DNA from: Hyphomicrobiales bacterium
Lineage (GTDB): Bacteria > Pseudomonadota > Alphaproteobacteria > Rhizobiales > Beijerinckiaceae
Length of the DNA stretch: 64,000 nt
Direction of reading: 5' to 3'
Assembly (NCBI GenBank): GCA_028290405.1
Contig: JAQGJX010000103.1
Coordinates: 1-64,000 of the forward strand
The notes beneath the pieces were generated by a model, which saw only the letters and a program-made list of their open reading frames with translations, had not been told where the DNA came from and ran no database searches. The position numbers were made by a program, and so were the translations under genes. Position 1 is the first letter of the stretch. Each line of letters opens with the position of its first letter. Of the stretch, positions 41,170 through 50,339 are shown one piece after another.

Positions 41170-41724
41170 TCAGCGGTCGCCGAACGATGCGAACCGCGCC
41201 GCGACACGCTCGAGCACGTGATCCCGGATGCCCATCTGCGTAAGACGTCTTTGGGTGTTCAGGACATATTCTGAATTGGCGCCCGACTGGCCGACGCCTT
41301 GCGCCACATGGGTCAGGATCGCATCATGCGGCAACTTGCCTGCGTACTGCGAATGCTTTCGATCAACGATGTACGCGATGGCGGAGACCTGCTCGCCTCC
41401 CTCCAGCGAAACCCTGAGCCTCGCCTCCCGGTAAATGGCGGTGACCTGCTCTCGCTCCCTCAGGTAAGCGATCGTCTCGCTCCAAGCGATGGGATCGACG
41501 CGATAAGCGGCGCCGAGGCACGAGCCGCCCCGATCCAAACCCAGCACCAGCCCCGGGCGCTCAGCGGTGCCGCGATGGACGTGAGAATAGATGCACAGGG
41601 ATCGATGATAACCCGTGACTCGCGCTCGTTGAACCTCCAGGAACGAGAACCCTGGATTCCACAGCAAGGACCCGTAGGCGAACACCCATGGAGCTTCGGC
41701 GCGCGATGAGTCAGGATGCGACAT
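41170..41724 (-). CDS. chaC: ChaC-like gamma-glutamylcyclotransferase
   Basis: Cleaves glutathione to 5-oxoproline and Cys-Gly. The ATG at 41724 (MSHPDSSRAEAPWVFAYGSL) gives 184 residues and places the substrate loop FAYGSLLWNPGFSFLE near the N terminus, as in ChaC. Further matches are RGTAERPGLVLGLDRGGSC, the region around LREREQVTAIYRE with the catalytic glutamate, and ARGVGQSG-like AQGVGQSGANSEYVLN. It is convergent with plsC (3-bp gap). Confidence 0.93.
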   Translation of the reverse strand: MSHPDSSRAEAPWVFAYGSLLWNPGFSFLEVQRARVTGYHRSLCIYSHVHRGTAERPGLVLGLDRGGSCLGAAYRVDPIAWSETIAYLREREQVTAIYREARLRVSLEGGEQVSAIAYIVDRKHSQYAGKLPHDAILTHVAQGVGQSGANSEYVLNTQRRLTQMGIRDHVLERVAARFASFGDR

Positions 41725-41800
41725 TGGTACGGGCTTTCTGTCTGCGAGCCAGCAGCTACATGATTGGCGCGGTTTCAGCAACGACGTCTATGGAGCGAGC

Positions 41801-42805
41801 ATGAAGCCGCAGAAACGCTCACGCCTGTTGCTCTTTGTGGCGATGGGGGGCGCGCTCATCGGCGGCTACTCGGCGTTGTGGTGGAGCCTGGCCGATGCGT
41901 TGAGAACCCGTGTGCAGGATTGGGGCGCCGCAGAGGCCGCAAACGGCAAATACTGGAGTTGCAGCGACACGACACTTCACGGTTTTCCGTTCTCCCTGAG
42001 GGCAGATTGCGGGGACCCGCAGCTGAGGCACGTTACGCCTTCAGGCGATACGACGCTCGCCGCAAAGCGCCTCGCCGCACGGGCCAGCCTGCTCGACCCG
42101 TTCGCCATTATGGCGGATGTGACAGGTCCCGCACGACTGATCTCGCAGGACGGCGCGCTCGAAGTCGAATGGGTTGGATTAGAGGTCGCCCTGCGTTGGT
42201 TGCCCGGTCAGTTGGAGGGGGTGTCGCTCATGGCGACGGGGCTTAACGTGCGCGAGAACTCGGGGTCGTTTTCGGCGGCAGCAGGGGTCAACGTAAGCAC
42301 GATGGAGGCGCGGCTGACGCGGGCGGCGACCGCCGGGACCTGGCGTGCGGAGGCGCGCCTTTTTCCTTCTCGGGTTCCACTGCTGGACCAGGCGCTGGGA
42401 GACGTGGACCCTGTCGAAGGGCACGTTGTTTCAGACCTCAACGAGATCCGAACCGAGCAACCTACGTTGGGCGCAATTCTCGACGCGTGGCGAGCGGCGG
42501 GAGGAACAGCGACTCTCGAAAGCGTGGTCTTTGCGAAGGGCGCCCTGCGGTCGGAGGGAAAGGGCGCCATAAGCCTTGATAACGAACGGCGGCTGACGGG
42601 AACGATCAATGGACGGGTCGCAGGCCTGGAGCCGTTGCTGCGCAGGTCGGGCTTCAAATCCGGATCGCCAGCCGGGGATGCTATACTCAAGGCGATGGTC
42701 GCGCGCGAGCCTCCGAATGGCGTTCCCGTCACCGTCCATTTTCGCGACGGTCGCGTGTACCTAGGACCGCTGCGCACGAACCTAGAGCTTCGTCCGGTCT
42801 ATTGA
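41801..42805 (+). CDS. DUF2125 domain-containing protein
   Basis: A 334-residue protein with an N-terminal signal-anchor helix (SRLLLFVAMGGALIGGYSAL) and an otherwise extracytoplasmic body. The DUF2125 features are KYWSCSDTTLHGFPFSLRAD, with the cysteine and GFPF motif, and a C-terminal GVPVTVHFRDGRVYLGPL. The family is alphaproteobacterial, and its usual place beside tyrC and the ChaC gene is preserved. Function unknown; an envelope role is likely. It overlaps the convergent tyrC by 7 bp. Confidence 0.9.
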   Translation: MKPQKRSRLLLFVAMGGALIGGYSALWWSLADALRTRVQDWGAAEAANGKYWSCSDTTLHGFPFSLRADCGDPQLRHVTPSGDTTLAAKRLAARASLLDPFAIMADVTGPARLISQDGALEVEWVGLEVALRWLPGQLEGVSLMATGLNVRENSGSFSAAAGVNVSTMEARLTRAATAGTWRAEARLFPSRVPLLDQALGDVDPVEGHVVSDLNEIRTEQPTLGAILDAWRAAGGTATLESVVFAKGALRSEGKGAISLDNERRLTGTINGRVAGLEPLLRRSGFKSGSPAGDAILKAMVAREPPNGVPVTVHFRDGRVYLGPLRTNLELRPVY

Positions 42806-43737
42806 GGCGGGGATCCCCGGCCAAAATCGGGCGCAGGCGTTTCCTGCCCTTGCTCGATGATGCTGCGGCGAATCGCTCGCGTTCTAGTGAAAAGGTCGAA
42901 CAGCCCCTGCCCGTCGCCCCAGCGGATCATGCGCTGCAAGGCTGCGAGGTCCTCGTTGAAACGGCCGAGCATCTCCAGAACAGCGTCCTTGTTGTTCAGG
43001 AACACGTCACGCCACATCGTGGGGTCGGAAGCCGCAATGCGCGTGAAATCCCTGAACCCGCCGGCCGAGAACTTGATCACCTCGGACTGCGTGACCTCTT
43101 CGAGGTCGGCTGCCGTTCCCACGATGTTGTATGCAATGAGATGCGGCACGTGACTGGTGATGGCGAGCACGAGGTCGTGATGCGCGGCGGTCATCACTTC
43201 AACGTTCGCCCCGCAGGCTTTCCAGAAGTCTTGAACACGCAGGACAGCGGCCTGATCAGCCCCCTCGGGCGGCGTAATGATGCACCATCTGTTTGCAAAC
43301 AAAGTCGCAAACCCGGCGTCTGGGCCTGAATATTCCGTACCCGCCACGGGATGCGCGGGCACAAGGTGCACACCCGCCGGAAGATGGGGCGACAGCGCCT
43401 CAATGACGGCGGACTTCACGGACCCCACGTCCGTTACGATTGCGCCAGGCTTGAGATGCCGTCCTATGACCTCGCCCACCGCGCCTGTCGCGCCGACCGG
43501 TACGCACAGAACGACAAGATCGCAGTCCGCAACCGACGCGCCGACATCCTCGGTGACGCTGTCGCCGAGGCCCAACTCCCGAGCGCGCCCGCACACTGCC
43601 GGGGACGCATCCGCCGCGACAATGTGACGCCCCAGGCCTCGCGTGCGAGCGACCCGCGCGATCGACGAACCAATCAGCCCAAGCCCAATGATCGCGATAC
43701 GCTCGAACTGCGGCGAACCGAGCCGGTGAAGAACCAT
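42799..43737 (-). CDS. tyrC: prephenate/arogenate dehydrogenase
   Basis: NAD(P)-dependent oxidative decarboxylation in tyrosine synthesis. The ATG at 43737 (MVLHRLGSPQFERIAIIG) is preferred over the track's TTG at 43746, giving 312 residues. The Rossmann motif IAIIGLGLIGSSIARVAR is followed by VTDVGSVKSAVIEAL and LVPAHPVAGTEYSGPDAGF, which contains the catalytic histidine. TSHVPHLIAYNIVGTA and SAGGFRDFTRIAASDPTMW are further family signatures. It lies directly after hisC (stop to start about 1 bp). Confidence 0.95.
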   Translation of the reverse strand: MVLHRLGSPQFERIAIIGLGLIGSSIARVARTRGLGRHIVAADASPAVCGRARELGLGDSVTEDVGASVADCDLVVLCVPVGATGAVGEVIGRHLKPGAIVTDVGSVKSAVIEALSPHLPAGVHLVPAHPVAGTEYSGPDAGFATLFANRWCIITPPEGADQAAVLRVQDFWKACGANVEVMTAAHHDLVLAITSHVPHLIAYNIVGTAADLEEVTQSEVIKFSAGGFRDFTRIAASDPTMWRDVFLNNKDAVLEMLGRFNEDLAALQRMIRWGDGQGLFDLFTRTRAIRRSIIEQGQETPAPDFGRGSPPQ

Positions 43738-43738
43738 G

Positions 43739-44866
43739 TCAGCCAAGGCGCATGCCCCCGCCCGCTTGCGTCACAAAATCCTTGAGCGCTGCGGCGACAG
43801 CGCGCGTGGCCTCTTCCGACCCGATCGTGATCCGGATCGCGGAAGGCAAGTTGTAGGAGCCCACGCCACGAATGATGACGCCACGCTGGCCAAGAAACTC
43901 CTCCGCGTCAGCAGCCGAGCGGCCTGGAACGTCAGGGAAGTGAACCAGGATGAAATTGGCCACGCTGGGCGTCACTTCAAGACCAAGTGCAGACACTTGC
44001 TCCGTCAACCAGTTCAGCCAGCGATCATTATGAGCGGCGGAGGTCTCCACATGCGCGTTGTCCCGGATCGCCGCGATCGCGGCGGCCATCGCGGGTCCGC
44101 TCACGTTGAAGGGGCCCCGGATTCGGTGCAACGCATCGCACACATGCGCAGGCGCATAGGCCCAGCCGACCCGCAGGCTCGCCAAGCCGAAGATTTTGGA
44201 GAAGGTGCGGGTCATGACGACGTTTTCACTGGTGGAAACCAGTTCGATCCCGGCCGAATAATCGTTGCGACGCACGTATTCGGCATAGGCGGCGTCGAGC
44301 ACGAGCAGAACGTTGCGGGGCAGCGCGGAGTGGAGCCGCTTCACTTCTTCGAACGGGAGGTAGGTGCCCGTGGGGTTGTTCGGATTGGCTATGAAGACAA
44401 TCTTCGTGCGCGCAGTGACGTGCGCCAGAATTTCCTCCACCGACGCCGTATAATCGATCTCCGGCACGATGACAGGCGTCCCGCCAGCGGCCAGGATGGC
44501 GATCTTGTAGATCTGGAAGCCGTGGACGGTGAGGATGCCTTCGTCTCCGGCTCCGATATAGGCCGCGGCCAGCAGATGCAGAATGTCGTCGGATCCATTC
44601 CCACAGATGATGCGCGCGGCGTCTAGACCAAAGCGGGCGCCGATGGCTTCCCGCAACGCCCGCACGGATCCATCGGGATAAACGTCCAGCGACGCAGCGG
44701 AAGCATGGAACGCCTCGATGGACGATGGCGGCGGCCCGAGCGGCGTCTCGTTGGACGAAAGCTTGTAGATCTTTCCCCCGCCCTTGGCAGAGCTCTTGCC
44801 GGGCACATAGGCCTCGATATCCAGGATGCCGGCGCGCGGAACGGGACGTGTGGGCAGGGTGTTCAT
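43739..44866 (-). CDS. hisC: histidinol-phosphate / aromatic aminotransferase
   Basis: PLP aminotransferase of fold type I. The start is set at the ATG 44866 ([20 protein letters not shown]), with GGAG six bases upstream; the product is 375 residues. The substrate-binding start [16 protein letters not shown], the [14 protein letters not shown] motif and the PLP lysine in [19 protein letters not shown] are clear. Because it precedes tyrC, it may serve phenylalanine/tyrosine transamination as well as histidine synthesis. Confidence 0.95.
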   Translation of the reverse strand: MNTLPTRPVPRAGILDIEAYVPGKSSAKGGGKIYKLSSNETPLGPPPSSIEAFHASAASLDVYPDGSVRALREAIGARFGLDAARIICGNGSDDILHLLAAAYIGAGDEGILTVHGFQIYKIAILAAGGTPVIVPEIDYTASVEEILAHVTARTKIVFIANPNNPTGTYLPFEEVKRLHSALPRNVLLVLDAAYAEYVRRNDYSAGIELVSTSENVVMTRTFSKIFGLASLRVGWAYAPAHVCDALHRIRGPFNVSGPAMAAAIAAIRDNAHVETSAAHNDRWLNWLTEQVSALGLEVTPSVANFILVHFPDVPGRSAADAEEFLGQRGVIIRGVGSYNLPSAIRITIGSEEATRAVAAALKDFVTQAGGGMRLG

Positions 44867-45012
44867 GCAAGCTCCGGCGAGGTTAGGCATCTCTCGCCCG
44901 GCCGCCGATGTGCAGGATTTCGGGGGCTCGAGCGAAGACTTCTCTTAGCAGCGGTCCGTGCAGGCGCAAAGGCGCGGAATGGCCAAGGGTAGGCCAGACG
45001 AAGGCGCTCCGC

Positions 45013-45042
45013 TTGACTTGCGGCCGGCGGCGCACCTATATA
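45013..45042 (+). promoter_or_regulatory. sigma-70-type promoter of metX
   Basis: TTGACT at 45013-45018 and TATATA at 45037-45042 (CTATAT one base earlier gives a 17-bp spacer). Predicted transcription start is near 45049, giving a leader of about 43 bases before the GTG. Confidence 0.7.
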
Positions 45043-45050
45043 TCGCACGG

Positions 45051-45072
45051 CTTGTTCTTAAAATAGAACGAG
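45051..45072 (+). promoter_or_regulatory. hairpin/inverted repeat at the metX transcript start
   Basis: CTTGTTCT-TAAAAT-AGAACGAG pairs over 8 bp with one G-T. It lies exactly at the predicted 5' end of the metX mRNA, followed by TTTCACAGGGTGG. It could be an operator or a 5' stabilising/regulatory hairpin. I do not see the conserved elements of a SAM-II riboswitch, which often precedes metX in this class. Confidence 0.5.
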
Positions 45073-45091
45073 TTTCACAGGGTGGACGCAC

Positions 45092-46282
45092 GTGGCCATT
45101 GTCGTTTCGCCGCGGTCGGCGGCAAGCGGGGAGGCGAACGCGCCCCAGAGCGAGGTAGCCCATTTCTCGGCTGCGACGCCGCTCCGTATGGACTCAGGGC
45201 TCCTGCTGAGCCCGTTCACCATCGCCTACCAGACCTATGGCGAGTTGAACGCAGATCGCACGAATGCTGTCCTCATTTGCCACGCCCTGACGGGCGACCA
45301 GCACGTCGCAAACATACATCCCGTGACCGGAAAAGCCGGCTGGTGGCAGACCATGGTCGGGCCGGGACGGCCGATCGACACTGAACGGTATTTCGTCATC
45401 TGCTCGAACGTGGTTGGCGGCTGCATGGGCAGCACCGGACCCGCCTCGACCAATCCCGCCACCGGTAAACCCTATGGTCTCGACATGCCGGTCGTCACGA
45501 TCCGCGACATGGTCAGGGCGCAGGCCTTGTTGATCGATCATTTGGGCATCGACCAATTATTTTGCGTCGCCGGAGGGTCGATGGGGGGCATGCAGGTCCT
45601 GCAGTGGGCAGCCTCTTTTCCAGAGCGTGTGTTCGCCGCCATGCCGATCGCCACCTCGGCTCGTCATTCCTCTCAGAACATAGCCTTTCATGAAGTTGGT
45701 CGCCAGGCGATCATGGCCGACCCCAATTGGCGAGGTGGCCGGTATCTGGAGGAAGGGGTCCGCCCCGAGAAGGGTCTCGCGGTGGCCCGGATGGCGGCGC
45801 ACATCACCTACATGTCGGACGATTCGCTTCATCGTAAGTTCGGCAGGAAGCTGCAGAACCGGGCTGCGCCTACATTTTCGTTCGAGGCGGACTTCCAGAT
45901 CGAAAGTTACCTGAGGCACCAGGGCTCGACGTTCGTCGAGCGCTTCGATGCGAACTCGTATCTGTATGTCACACGCGCCATGGACTATTTCGATCTTGCG
46001 GCCGACTACGACGGCGTTCTCGCTAGGGCCTTCAAGGGTGCGTCGACGCGCTTCTGCGTCGCGTCCTTCACGTCAGACTGGCTGTTCCCGACCGTCGACT
46101 CCCGCGCCATCGTGCACGCCCTGAACGCGGGCGGCGCATCGGTGTCGTTTGTGGAAATCGCGACGGACAAGGGACACGACGCCTTCCTGCTTGACGTGCC
46201 GGACCTGATCTCGACCACTGGCGGATTCCTGGATGCGGCCGCATCAGCCCGGGGTCTGCCCCAGCGCAAAACCCCAAGCTGA
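45092..46282 (+). CDS. metX: homoserine O-acetyltransferase
   Basis: Activates homoserine for methionine synthesis. It is 396 residues from a GTG at 45092, preceded by AGGGTGG. The alpha/beta-hydrolase nucleophile is in [16 protein letters not shown]; the catalytic aspartate is in TSDWLFP and the histidine in [26 protein letters not shown] and [17 protein letters not shown] are MetX signatures. It is 4 bp upstream of metW, the usual pair. Homoserine O-succinyltransferase activity cannot be excluded by eye. Confidence 0.95.
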   Translation: MAIVVSPRSAASGEANAPQSEVAHFSAATPLRMDSGLLLSPFTIAYQTYGELNADRTNAVLICHALTGDQHVANIHPVTGKAGWWQTMVGPGRPIDTERYFVICSNVVGGCMGSTGPASTNPATGKPYGLDMPVVTIRDMVRAQALLIDHLGIDQLFCVAGGSMGGMQVLQWAASFPERVFAAMPIATSARHSSQNIAFHEVGRQAIMADPNWRGGRYLEEGVRPEKGLAVARMAAHITYMSDDSLHRKFGRKLQNRAAPTFSFEADFQIESYLRHQGSTFVERFDANSYLYVTRAMDYFDLAADYDGVLARAFKGASTRFCVASFTSDWLFPTVDSRAIVHALNAGGASVSFVEIATDKGHDAFLLDVPDLISTTGGFLDAAASARGLPQRKTPS

Positions 46283-46286
46283 GATC

Positions 46287-46913
46287 ATGGCCCTTATCAA
46301 AGCCCCGGGCGCCCGCGCCGATCACCTGCTCATCTCCGACATGGTGGACCCTAACACGCGCGTGCTGGATGTTGGTTGCGGAGACGGCGCGCTGTTGAGA
46401 CTGCTCTCAGTTCAGCGCGGCGTGGACGCACGCGGAATCGAAATCTCCCAGGCAGGGGTCAACGATTGCGTGGCCAAGGGCCTGTCGGTCATCCAGGGCG
46501 ACGCGGACACAGACCTAGCCGACTATCCCGACGACGTTTTCGACTACGTGATCCTGTCGCAGACGCTTCAGGCCACCCGCAAGCCCAAGGTTGTGTTGGA
46601 GCACATGCTTCGGATTGGGCGACACGCGATCGTATCGTTCCCAAACTTCGGGCACTGGCGTATTCGGACCCAATTATTGCTGAGGGGGCGGATGCCGGTG
46701 ACCGGCATCCTGTCAAACCCCTGGTATGAAACCCAGAACATCCACTTCTGCACGATCCGTGATTTTGTGGAGCTTGTGGAAACCCTTGGGGCCAGCATGG
46801 ATCGAGCCGTGGCGCTCGACCAGTTCGGAACTCCGTTGCGCTTCGCGGCGCCATGGTGGGTCTGGAACATGTTCGGCGAGCAGGCCATCTTCCTGCTCAG
46901 CCGAAAGAGCTGA
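46287..46913 (+). CDS. metW: methionine biosynthesis protein MetW
   Basis: Class-I SAM methyltransferase fold protein that partners MetX in methionine synthesis. The start at 46287 (MALIKAPGARADHLLISDM) gives 208 residues and begins 4 bp after the metX stop. The SAM motif is RVLDVGCGDGALLRLL. Family-typical stretches are YVILSQTLQATRKPKVVL, VSFPNFGHWRIR and NPWYETQNIHFCTIRDF. In related bacteria MetW is needed for MetX activity. Confidence 0.95.
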   Translation: MALIKAPGARADHLLISDMVDPNTRVLDVGCGDGALLRLLSVQRGVDARGIEISQAGVNDCVAKGLSVIQGDADTDLADYPDDVFDYVILSQTLQATRKPKVVLEHMLRIGRHAIVSFPNFGHWRIRTQLLLRGRMPVTGILSNPWYETQNIHFCTIRDFVELVETLGASMDRAVALDQFGTPLRFAAPWWVWNMFGEQAIFLLSRKS

Positions 46914-46933
46914 AGCTTGGCGTCAGCGAACGA

Positions 46934-47467
46934 TCATTTACCGGCCTTGGCGCGCTCGACGGCTTCCAGGATGATCTCCTGAGCCTTGGCAGAGTCGCCC
47001 CACCCGAGCACCTTCACCCATTTGCCCTGTTCCAGATCCTTGTAATGGGTAAAAAAATGCTCGATCTGCTGAAGCGTGATCGCGGGCAGGTCCGAGTAGT
47101 TCTGCACGCCCTCGTAGCGGCGCGTCAGCTTGGACGAGGGAACGGCGATGATCTTCTCGTCCCCGCCAGCCTCGTCTTCCATCAGAAGGACGCCCACGAC
47201 GCGGCAACTCATCACCGCGCCCGGAATAATGGCGCGCGTATTTGCAACGATGACGTCGCAAGGATCGCCGTCGCTGGAGAGCGTATGCGGAATAAACCCG
47301 TAATTCCCCGGATAGCGCATAGCCGTGTAGAGGAAGCGGTCTACGATCAGGGCGCCGGAAGCCTTGTCCATCTCGTACTTGATGGGTTCGCCCCCGATCG
47401 GCACTTCGATGACGACGTTCACTTCTTTCGGCGGATTAGCCCCGATGGAGATGGCTTCGAGTCGCAT
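46934..47467 (-). CDS. ppa: inorganic pyrophosphatase
   Basis: Family I soluble pyrophosphatase, 177 residues. The metal-binding signature is [14 protein letters not shown]. Other conserved stretches are [18 protein letters not shown] and [13 protein letters not shown], with further active-site residues in [11 protein letters not shown]-like [14 protein letters not shown]. It is convergent with metW (20-bp gap). Confidence 0.97.
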   Translation of the reverse strand: MRLEAISIGANPPKEVNVVIEVPIGGEPIKYEMDKASGALIVDRFLYTAMRYPGNYGFIPHTLSSDGDPCDVIVANTRAIIPGAVMSCRVVGVLLMEDEAGGDEKIIAVPSSKLTRRYEGVQNYSDLPAITLQQIEHFFTHYKDLEQGKWVKVLGWGDSAKAQEIILEAVERAKAGK

Positions 47468-47555
47468 GCAAAACTCCGTTAGCGTTCGTGCAGCGTTAAG
47501 GCGCTAGACCTGCTGCGACAAGTGAGACTTTGTTGGTAGCGATCTTCGCAGCCGC

Positions 47556-48062
47556 TCACGCGAACCCAAATGCGATCCGCTCGCGCACGTCAGGGCCAAA
47601 GCGCTCCTCCGCCCGCCTGATTTCCACGCCGCCCAGCCGTGTATAAAAGTCGAGCGCGGGCTGGTTGTCGGCCAGCGCCCAAACGACTGAGCCGGCGTAG
47701 CCATGCGCGACGAGGTCGCGACGGGCCGCATTGAACAGCCGGCGGCCAAATCCCACTCCCTGACACTCAGGCAGCAGATAAAGTTCGAAAATCTCGCCCC
47801 CGAACGGGATGGCGGGCAGCCGATTTTTCCCATAGCTCACGTAACCGACGATACACTCGTCAAATTCCAGAACTAGCAAACCTGATCGGCGGGCGATGGC
47901 GGATCGCCACCAGGCAGGTCCTCGCCTGGCGATCATTCGCTCCAACTCACGGCCCGGAATGATCCCCCGATACGCCGAACGCCATGCGGCGTCATGGACA
48001 TCGGCGATTTCGTCGGCGTCCGAACTGGAGGCGTGCCGAATGGTGATGACTATGTCGTCCAT
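47556..48062 (-). CDS. GNAT family N-acetyltransferase
   Basis: A 168-residue acetyltransferase of unknown substrate. The ATG at 48062 (MDDIVITIRHASSSDADEIA) is preferred over the TTG at 48092. The acetyl-CoA-binding motif A is IFELYLLPECQGVGFGRRLFN (shortened here to its core QGVGFGRRL). It is followed by VVWALADNQPALDFYTRLGG, typical of RimI-like GNATs. It lies downstream of tRNA-Gly on the same strand with a 113-bp gap. Confidence 0.9.
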   Translation of the reverse strand: MDDIVITIRHASSSDADEIADVHDAAWRSAYRGIIPGRELERMIARRGPAWWRSAIARRSGLLVLEFDECIVGYVSYGKNRLPAIPFGGEIFELYLLPECQGVGFGRRLFNAARRDLVAHGYAGSVVWALADNQPALDFYTRLGGVEIRRAEERFGPDVRERIAFGFA

Positions 48063-48175
48063 AGATCGAAATTCTATGGCCACGAAGGTCAACGCTGCAA
48101 GGACATTCCGGACCGGTCTCTACGCATGGAGAGACGACAAATCCTACGGCCGCTTACGGATGATCTCCATGAAAA

Positions 48176-48250
48176 TGGAGCGGGCGAAGGGATTCGAACC
48201 CTCGACCCCAACCTTGGCAAGGTTGTGCTCTACCACTGAGCTACACCCGC
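48176..48250 (-). tRNA. tRNA-Gly (anticodon GCC)
   Basis: On the minus strand the sequence folds as a complete cloverleaf. The acceptor GCGGGTG pairs with CGCCCGC (one G-T), the D arm is GCTC...GAGC, and the anticodon stem CAACC/GGTTG holds loop TTGCCAA with anticodon GCC. The T arm is GAGGG-TTCGAAT-CCCTT. The 3' TCCA is encoded. The track's cnoX-containing ORF runs across it in error. Confidence 0.97.
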
Positions 48251-48278
48251 ATCCGATGCGCAAGCAGTGCGCAACGGC

Positions 48279-48307
48279 TATATGCCGGAAACGAAACCCA
48301 GATGCAA
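48279..48307 (-). promoter_or_regulatory. promoter of tRNA-Gly
   Basis: Reading the minus strand, TTGCAT (48307-48302), a 17-bp spacer and CATATA (48284-48279) lie 29 bp upstream of the mature tRNA 5' end. Spacing and position are right for a sigma-70-type promoter. Confidence 0.6.
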
Positions 48308-48435
48308 GACCGGTTGGAGACGGAATTTGCAGCGTCAGAAAGATTACGGTTGCCGTGAAGCCTGATGCACCCCACTTTCTCACCAAATGGACAAATCGGC
48401 GGCATTGGTTGCAGCGCGCCGTGACGGAGAATGCG

Positions 48436-49347
48436 ATGGCGGCGGCAATGGACACACTCGGCGGGACCTTGGCGGCGTCAGCCGGCGATTCGATCAAGGA
48501 AACAACCACAGCCAGCTTCCGCGCAGACGTCATCGCGGAATCCGCCACCCGCCCGGTTCTGGTGGACTTCTGGGCGCCGTGGTGCGGACCTTGCAAGCAG
48601 CTGACCCCGGTCATTGAGAAAGTCGTCAAAGCGGCCGGCGGGAAGGTCGTGCTGGTGAAAATGAACATCGACGACCACCCCCAGATCGCAGGGCAGCTTG
48701 GCATTCAGTCGATTCCGGCTGTCATCGCCTTCCAGAAGGGGCAACCCGTCGACGGCTTCATGGGCGCCTTGCCGGAAAGCCAGATCAAAACGTTCATCGA
48801 GCGCTTGGTGGGCCCGCTGACCAGCCCGATCGAAGATATCCTCGCCGACGGCGAGGCGGCGCTTGCGGAAGGCGATCTGGAGGCGTCTTTGGCAGCGTTC
48901 CAGGCCGGCGTCGCTCATGACCCTGCGGATGCGAGACCGCTGGGCGGACTCGTGCGGGCGCTTGTGCTTGGAGGCGACACACAAGGCGCCCGTGCGGCGC
49001 TGGAGAGTTTCACAGGTCATGAAGAACATGCCGCCATCAAAGCCGCGCGCGCGGCCTTGGAGCTGGCGGAGCAGGCGTCGTCCCTCGGCGACCTTGGGGA
49101 TTTGAGAGATCGCGTCGCCGCCTCGCCTGAAAACAATGAGCTTCGGTTCGAACTCGCGCTCGCGCTGAACGCCGAAGGCAAGCGTAGCGACGCCGCCGAC
49201 GCGCTCCTGGAACTGATCCGCCGCGACAGGTCCTGGAACGACGACGGGGCGCGCAAGCAGTTGATCCAGTTTTTCGAGGCGTGGGGACCAATGGACCCGG
49301 CGACAATCGCGGCGCGCCGCAAGCTTTCCGCTATTCTCTTTTCTTGA
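48436..49347 (+). CDS. cnoX: CnoX-like thioredoxin-TPR protein
   Basis: A 303-residue protein with an N-terminal thioredoxin domain (VDFWAPWCGPCKQLTPVIEK, active site C-G-P-C, about residue 50) and a C-terminal TPR-like region. That region is ILADGEAALAEGDLEASLAA onward, ending FFEAWGPMDPATIAARRKLS. The start at 48436 has GGAG six bases upstream; the track start at 47896 crosses a tRNA. In E. coli CnoX protects chaperone clients from oxidation but lacks the CxxC pair; the CGPC here implies redox activity, as reported for alphaproteobacterial homologues. Confidence 0.93.
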   Translation: MAAAMDTLGGTLAASAGDSIKETTTASFRADVIAESATRPVLVDFWAPWCGPCKQLTPVIEKVVKAAGGKVVLVKMNIDDHPQIAGQLGIQSIPAVIAFQKGQPVDGFMGALPESQIKTFIERLVGPLTSPIEDILADGEAALAEGDLEASLAAFQAGVAHDPADARPLGGLVRALVLGGDTQGARAALESFTGHEEHAAIKAARAALELAEQASSLGDLGDLRDRVAASPENNELRFELALALNAEGKRSDAADALLELIRRDRSWNDDGARKQLIQFFEAWGPMDPATIAARRKLSAILFS

Positions 49348-49370
49348 TCAGGCAATCATCAGGTGCTCGG

Positions 49371-50039
49371 ATGACGATGAAGCGCACGTTCGACGATATC
49401 GATGCGTTACCCCGGGTGCTTCCGGTTTTTCCGTTGGCGGGAGCCGTCGTTCTGCCGCGAGGTCAGTTGCCGCTGAACATTTTCGAGCCGAGATATCTCG
49501 CCATGGTGGACGACGCGCTGAAAGCGAACCGGCTGATCGGCATGATCCAACCCGATGAGAAAGCGTTCGTTTCTGGCCCCAGTCCTGCGCTGCATCACGT
49601 CGGCTGCGCTGGTCGCATCACGCAACTCGCGGAAATGAGCGACGGGCGTTATGTCATCACTCTCACGGGCGTAGCGCGGTTCGACGTGGCCGAAGAGTTG
49701 CGGGTGACGACCCCCTACCGCCAATGCGCCGTTAGTTTCGAGCGCTTCGCGGGCGATCTGCTTCCTCGTCCCGAAAACGATGGCGTCGACAGGGAAAGCG
49801 TACTGCGGACGTTGCGGCTTTTTGCGGACACCAACCGACTGAAGCTCGAATGGAGCGAAATCGATCATGCGCCCAACGAAGCGCTCGTGAACGCGTTGTC
49901 CATGATGAGCCCTTTCAGCCCGGGCGAGAAGCAAGCGCTGCTTGAGGCCGCAGATTTGAAAACACGCGCCGAAGTCCTTGTCGCCATCACGGAAATAGAA
50001 ATGGCGCGGGACGCCGGCGGACGAACGCCGCTGCAGTAG
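49371..50039 (+). CDS. LON peptidase substrate-binding domain protein
   Basis: A 222-residue protein with only the N-terminal (substrate-binding) domain of Lon and no ATPase or protease part. The start at 49371 (MTMKRTFDDIDALPRVLPVF) matches family length. Key stretches are FPLAGAVVLPRGQLPLNIFEPRY and RYVITLTGVARFDV (quoted in part), and the C-terminal FSPGEKQALLEAADLKTRAE. It lies 23 bp after cnoX, an arrangement seen in other alphaproteobacteria. Function unknown. Confidence 0.9.
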   Translation: MTMKRTFDDIDALPRVLPVFPLAGAVVLPRGQLPLNIFEPRYLAMVDDALKANRLIGMIQPDEKAFVSGPSPALHHVGCAGRITQLAEMSDGRYVITLTGVARFDVAEELRVTTPYRQCAVSFERFAGDLLPRPENDGVDRESVLRTLRLFADTNRLKLEWSEIDHAPNEALVNALSMMSPFSPGEKQALLEAADLKTRAEVLVAITEIEMARDAGGRTPLQ

Positions 50040-50069
50040 GATCGCGCAGGTCCATGAGGCTGGAATCGC

Positions 50070-50339
50070 ATGCCTGACGCCCCCACACGATCGTCGGAAC
50101 CGTCGAGGGTCGATCCACGGCTGCTTGAAATCCTCGTCTGCCCAGTTTGCAAGGGGCCCCTGGAGTACGACGCAGTCCGCCAGGAACTCATCTCGAGAAC
50201 CTCCCGGATCGCTTTTCCGATTCGGGACGGCATTCCGATCATGCTGCCTGAAGAAGCGCGCGTTTTCGACTTGGAGCGGGAGGGTCAGGCGCTGAAAAGC
50301 CGGGGCGAGCCGGGCGATACGCCGGACGCCTCGCGCTGA
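50070..50339 (+). CDS. Trm112 family small zinc-finger-like protein
   Basis: An 89-residue protein with the Trm112/YcaR core [20 protein letters not shown] then [21 protein letters not shown]. The first CPVC pair is present; the second cysteine pair of eukaryotic Trm112 is absent, as in most bacterial members. It may act as an adaptor for methyltransferases. Its 3' end overlaps the convergent hydroxylase gene by 55 bp. Confidence 0.9.
   Translation: MPDAPTRSSEPSRVDPRLLEILVCPVCKGPLEYDAVRQELISRTSRIAFPIRDGIPIMLPEEARVFDLEREGQALKSRGEPGDTPDASR

Noticed and set aside
44945-45091. SAM-II riboswitch before metX
   Set aside because: Looked for because of context, but the conserved pseudoknot core (GCTAAA-type segment) was not seen.
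47896-48435. N-terminal extension of the CnoX ORF
   Set aside because: It would translate through tRNA-Gly on the other strand and the antisense of the GNAT gene; the thioredoxin start has its own ribosome site.
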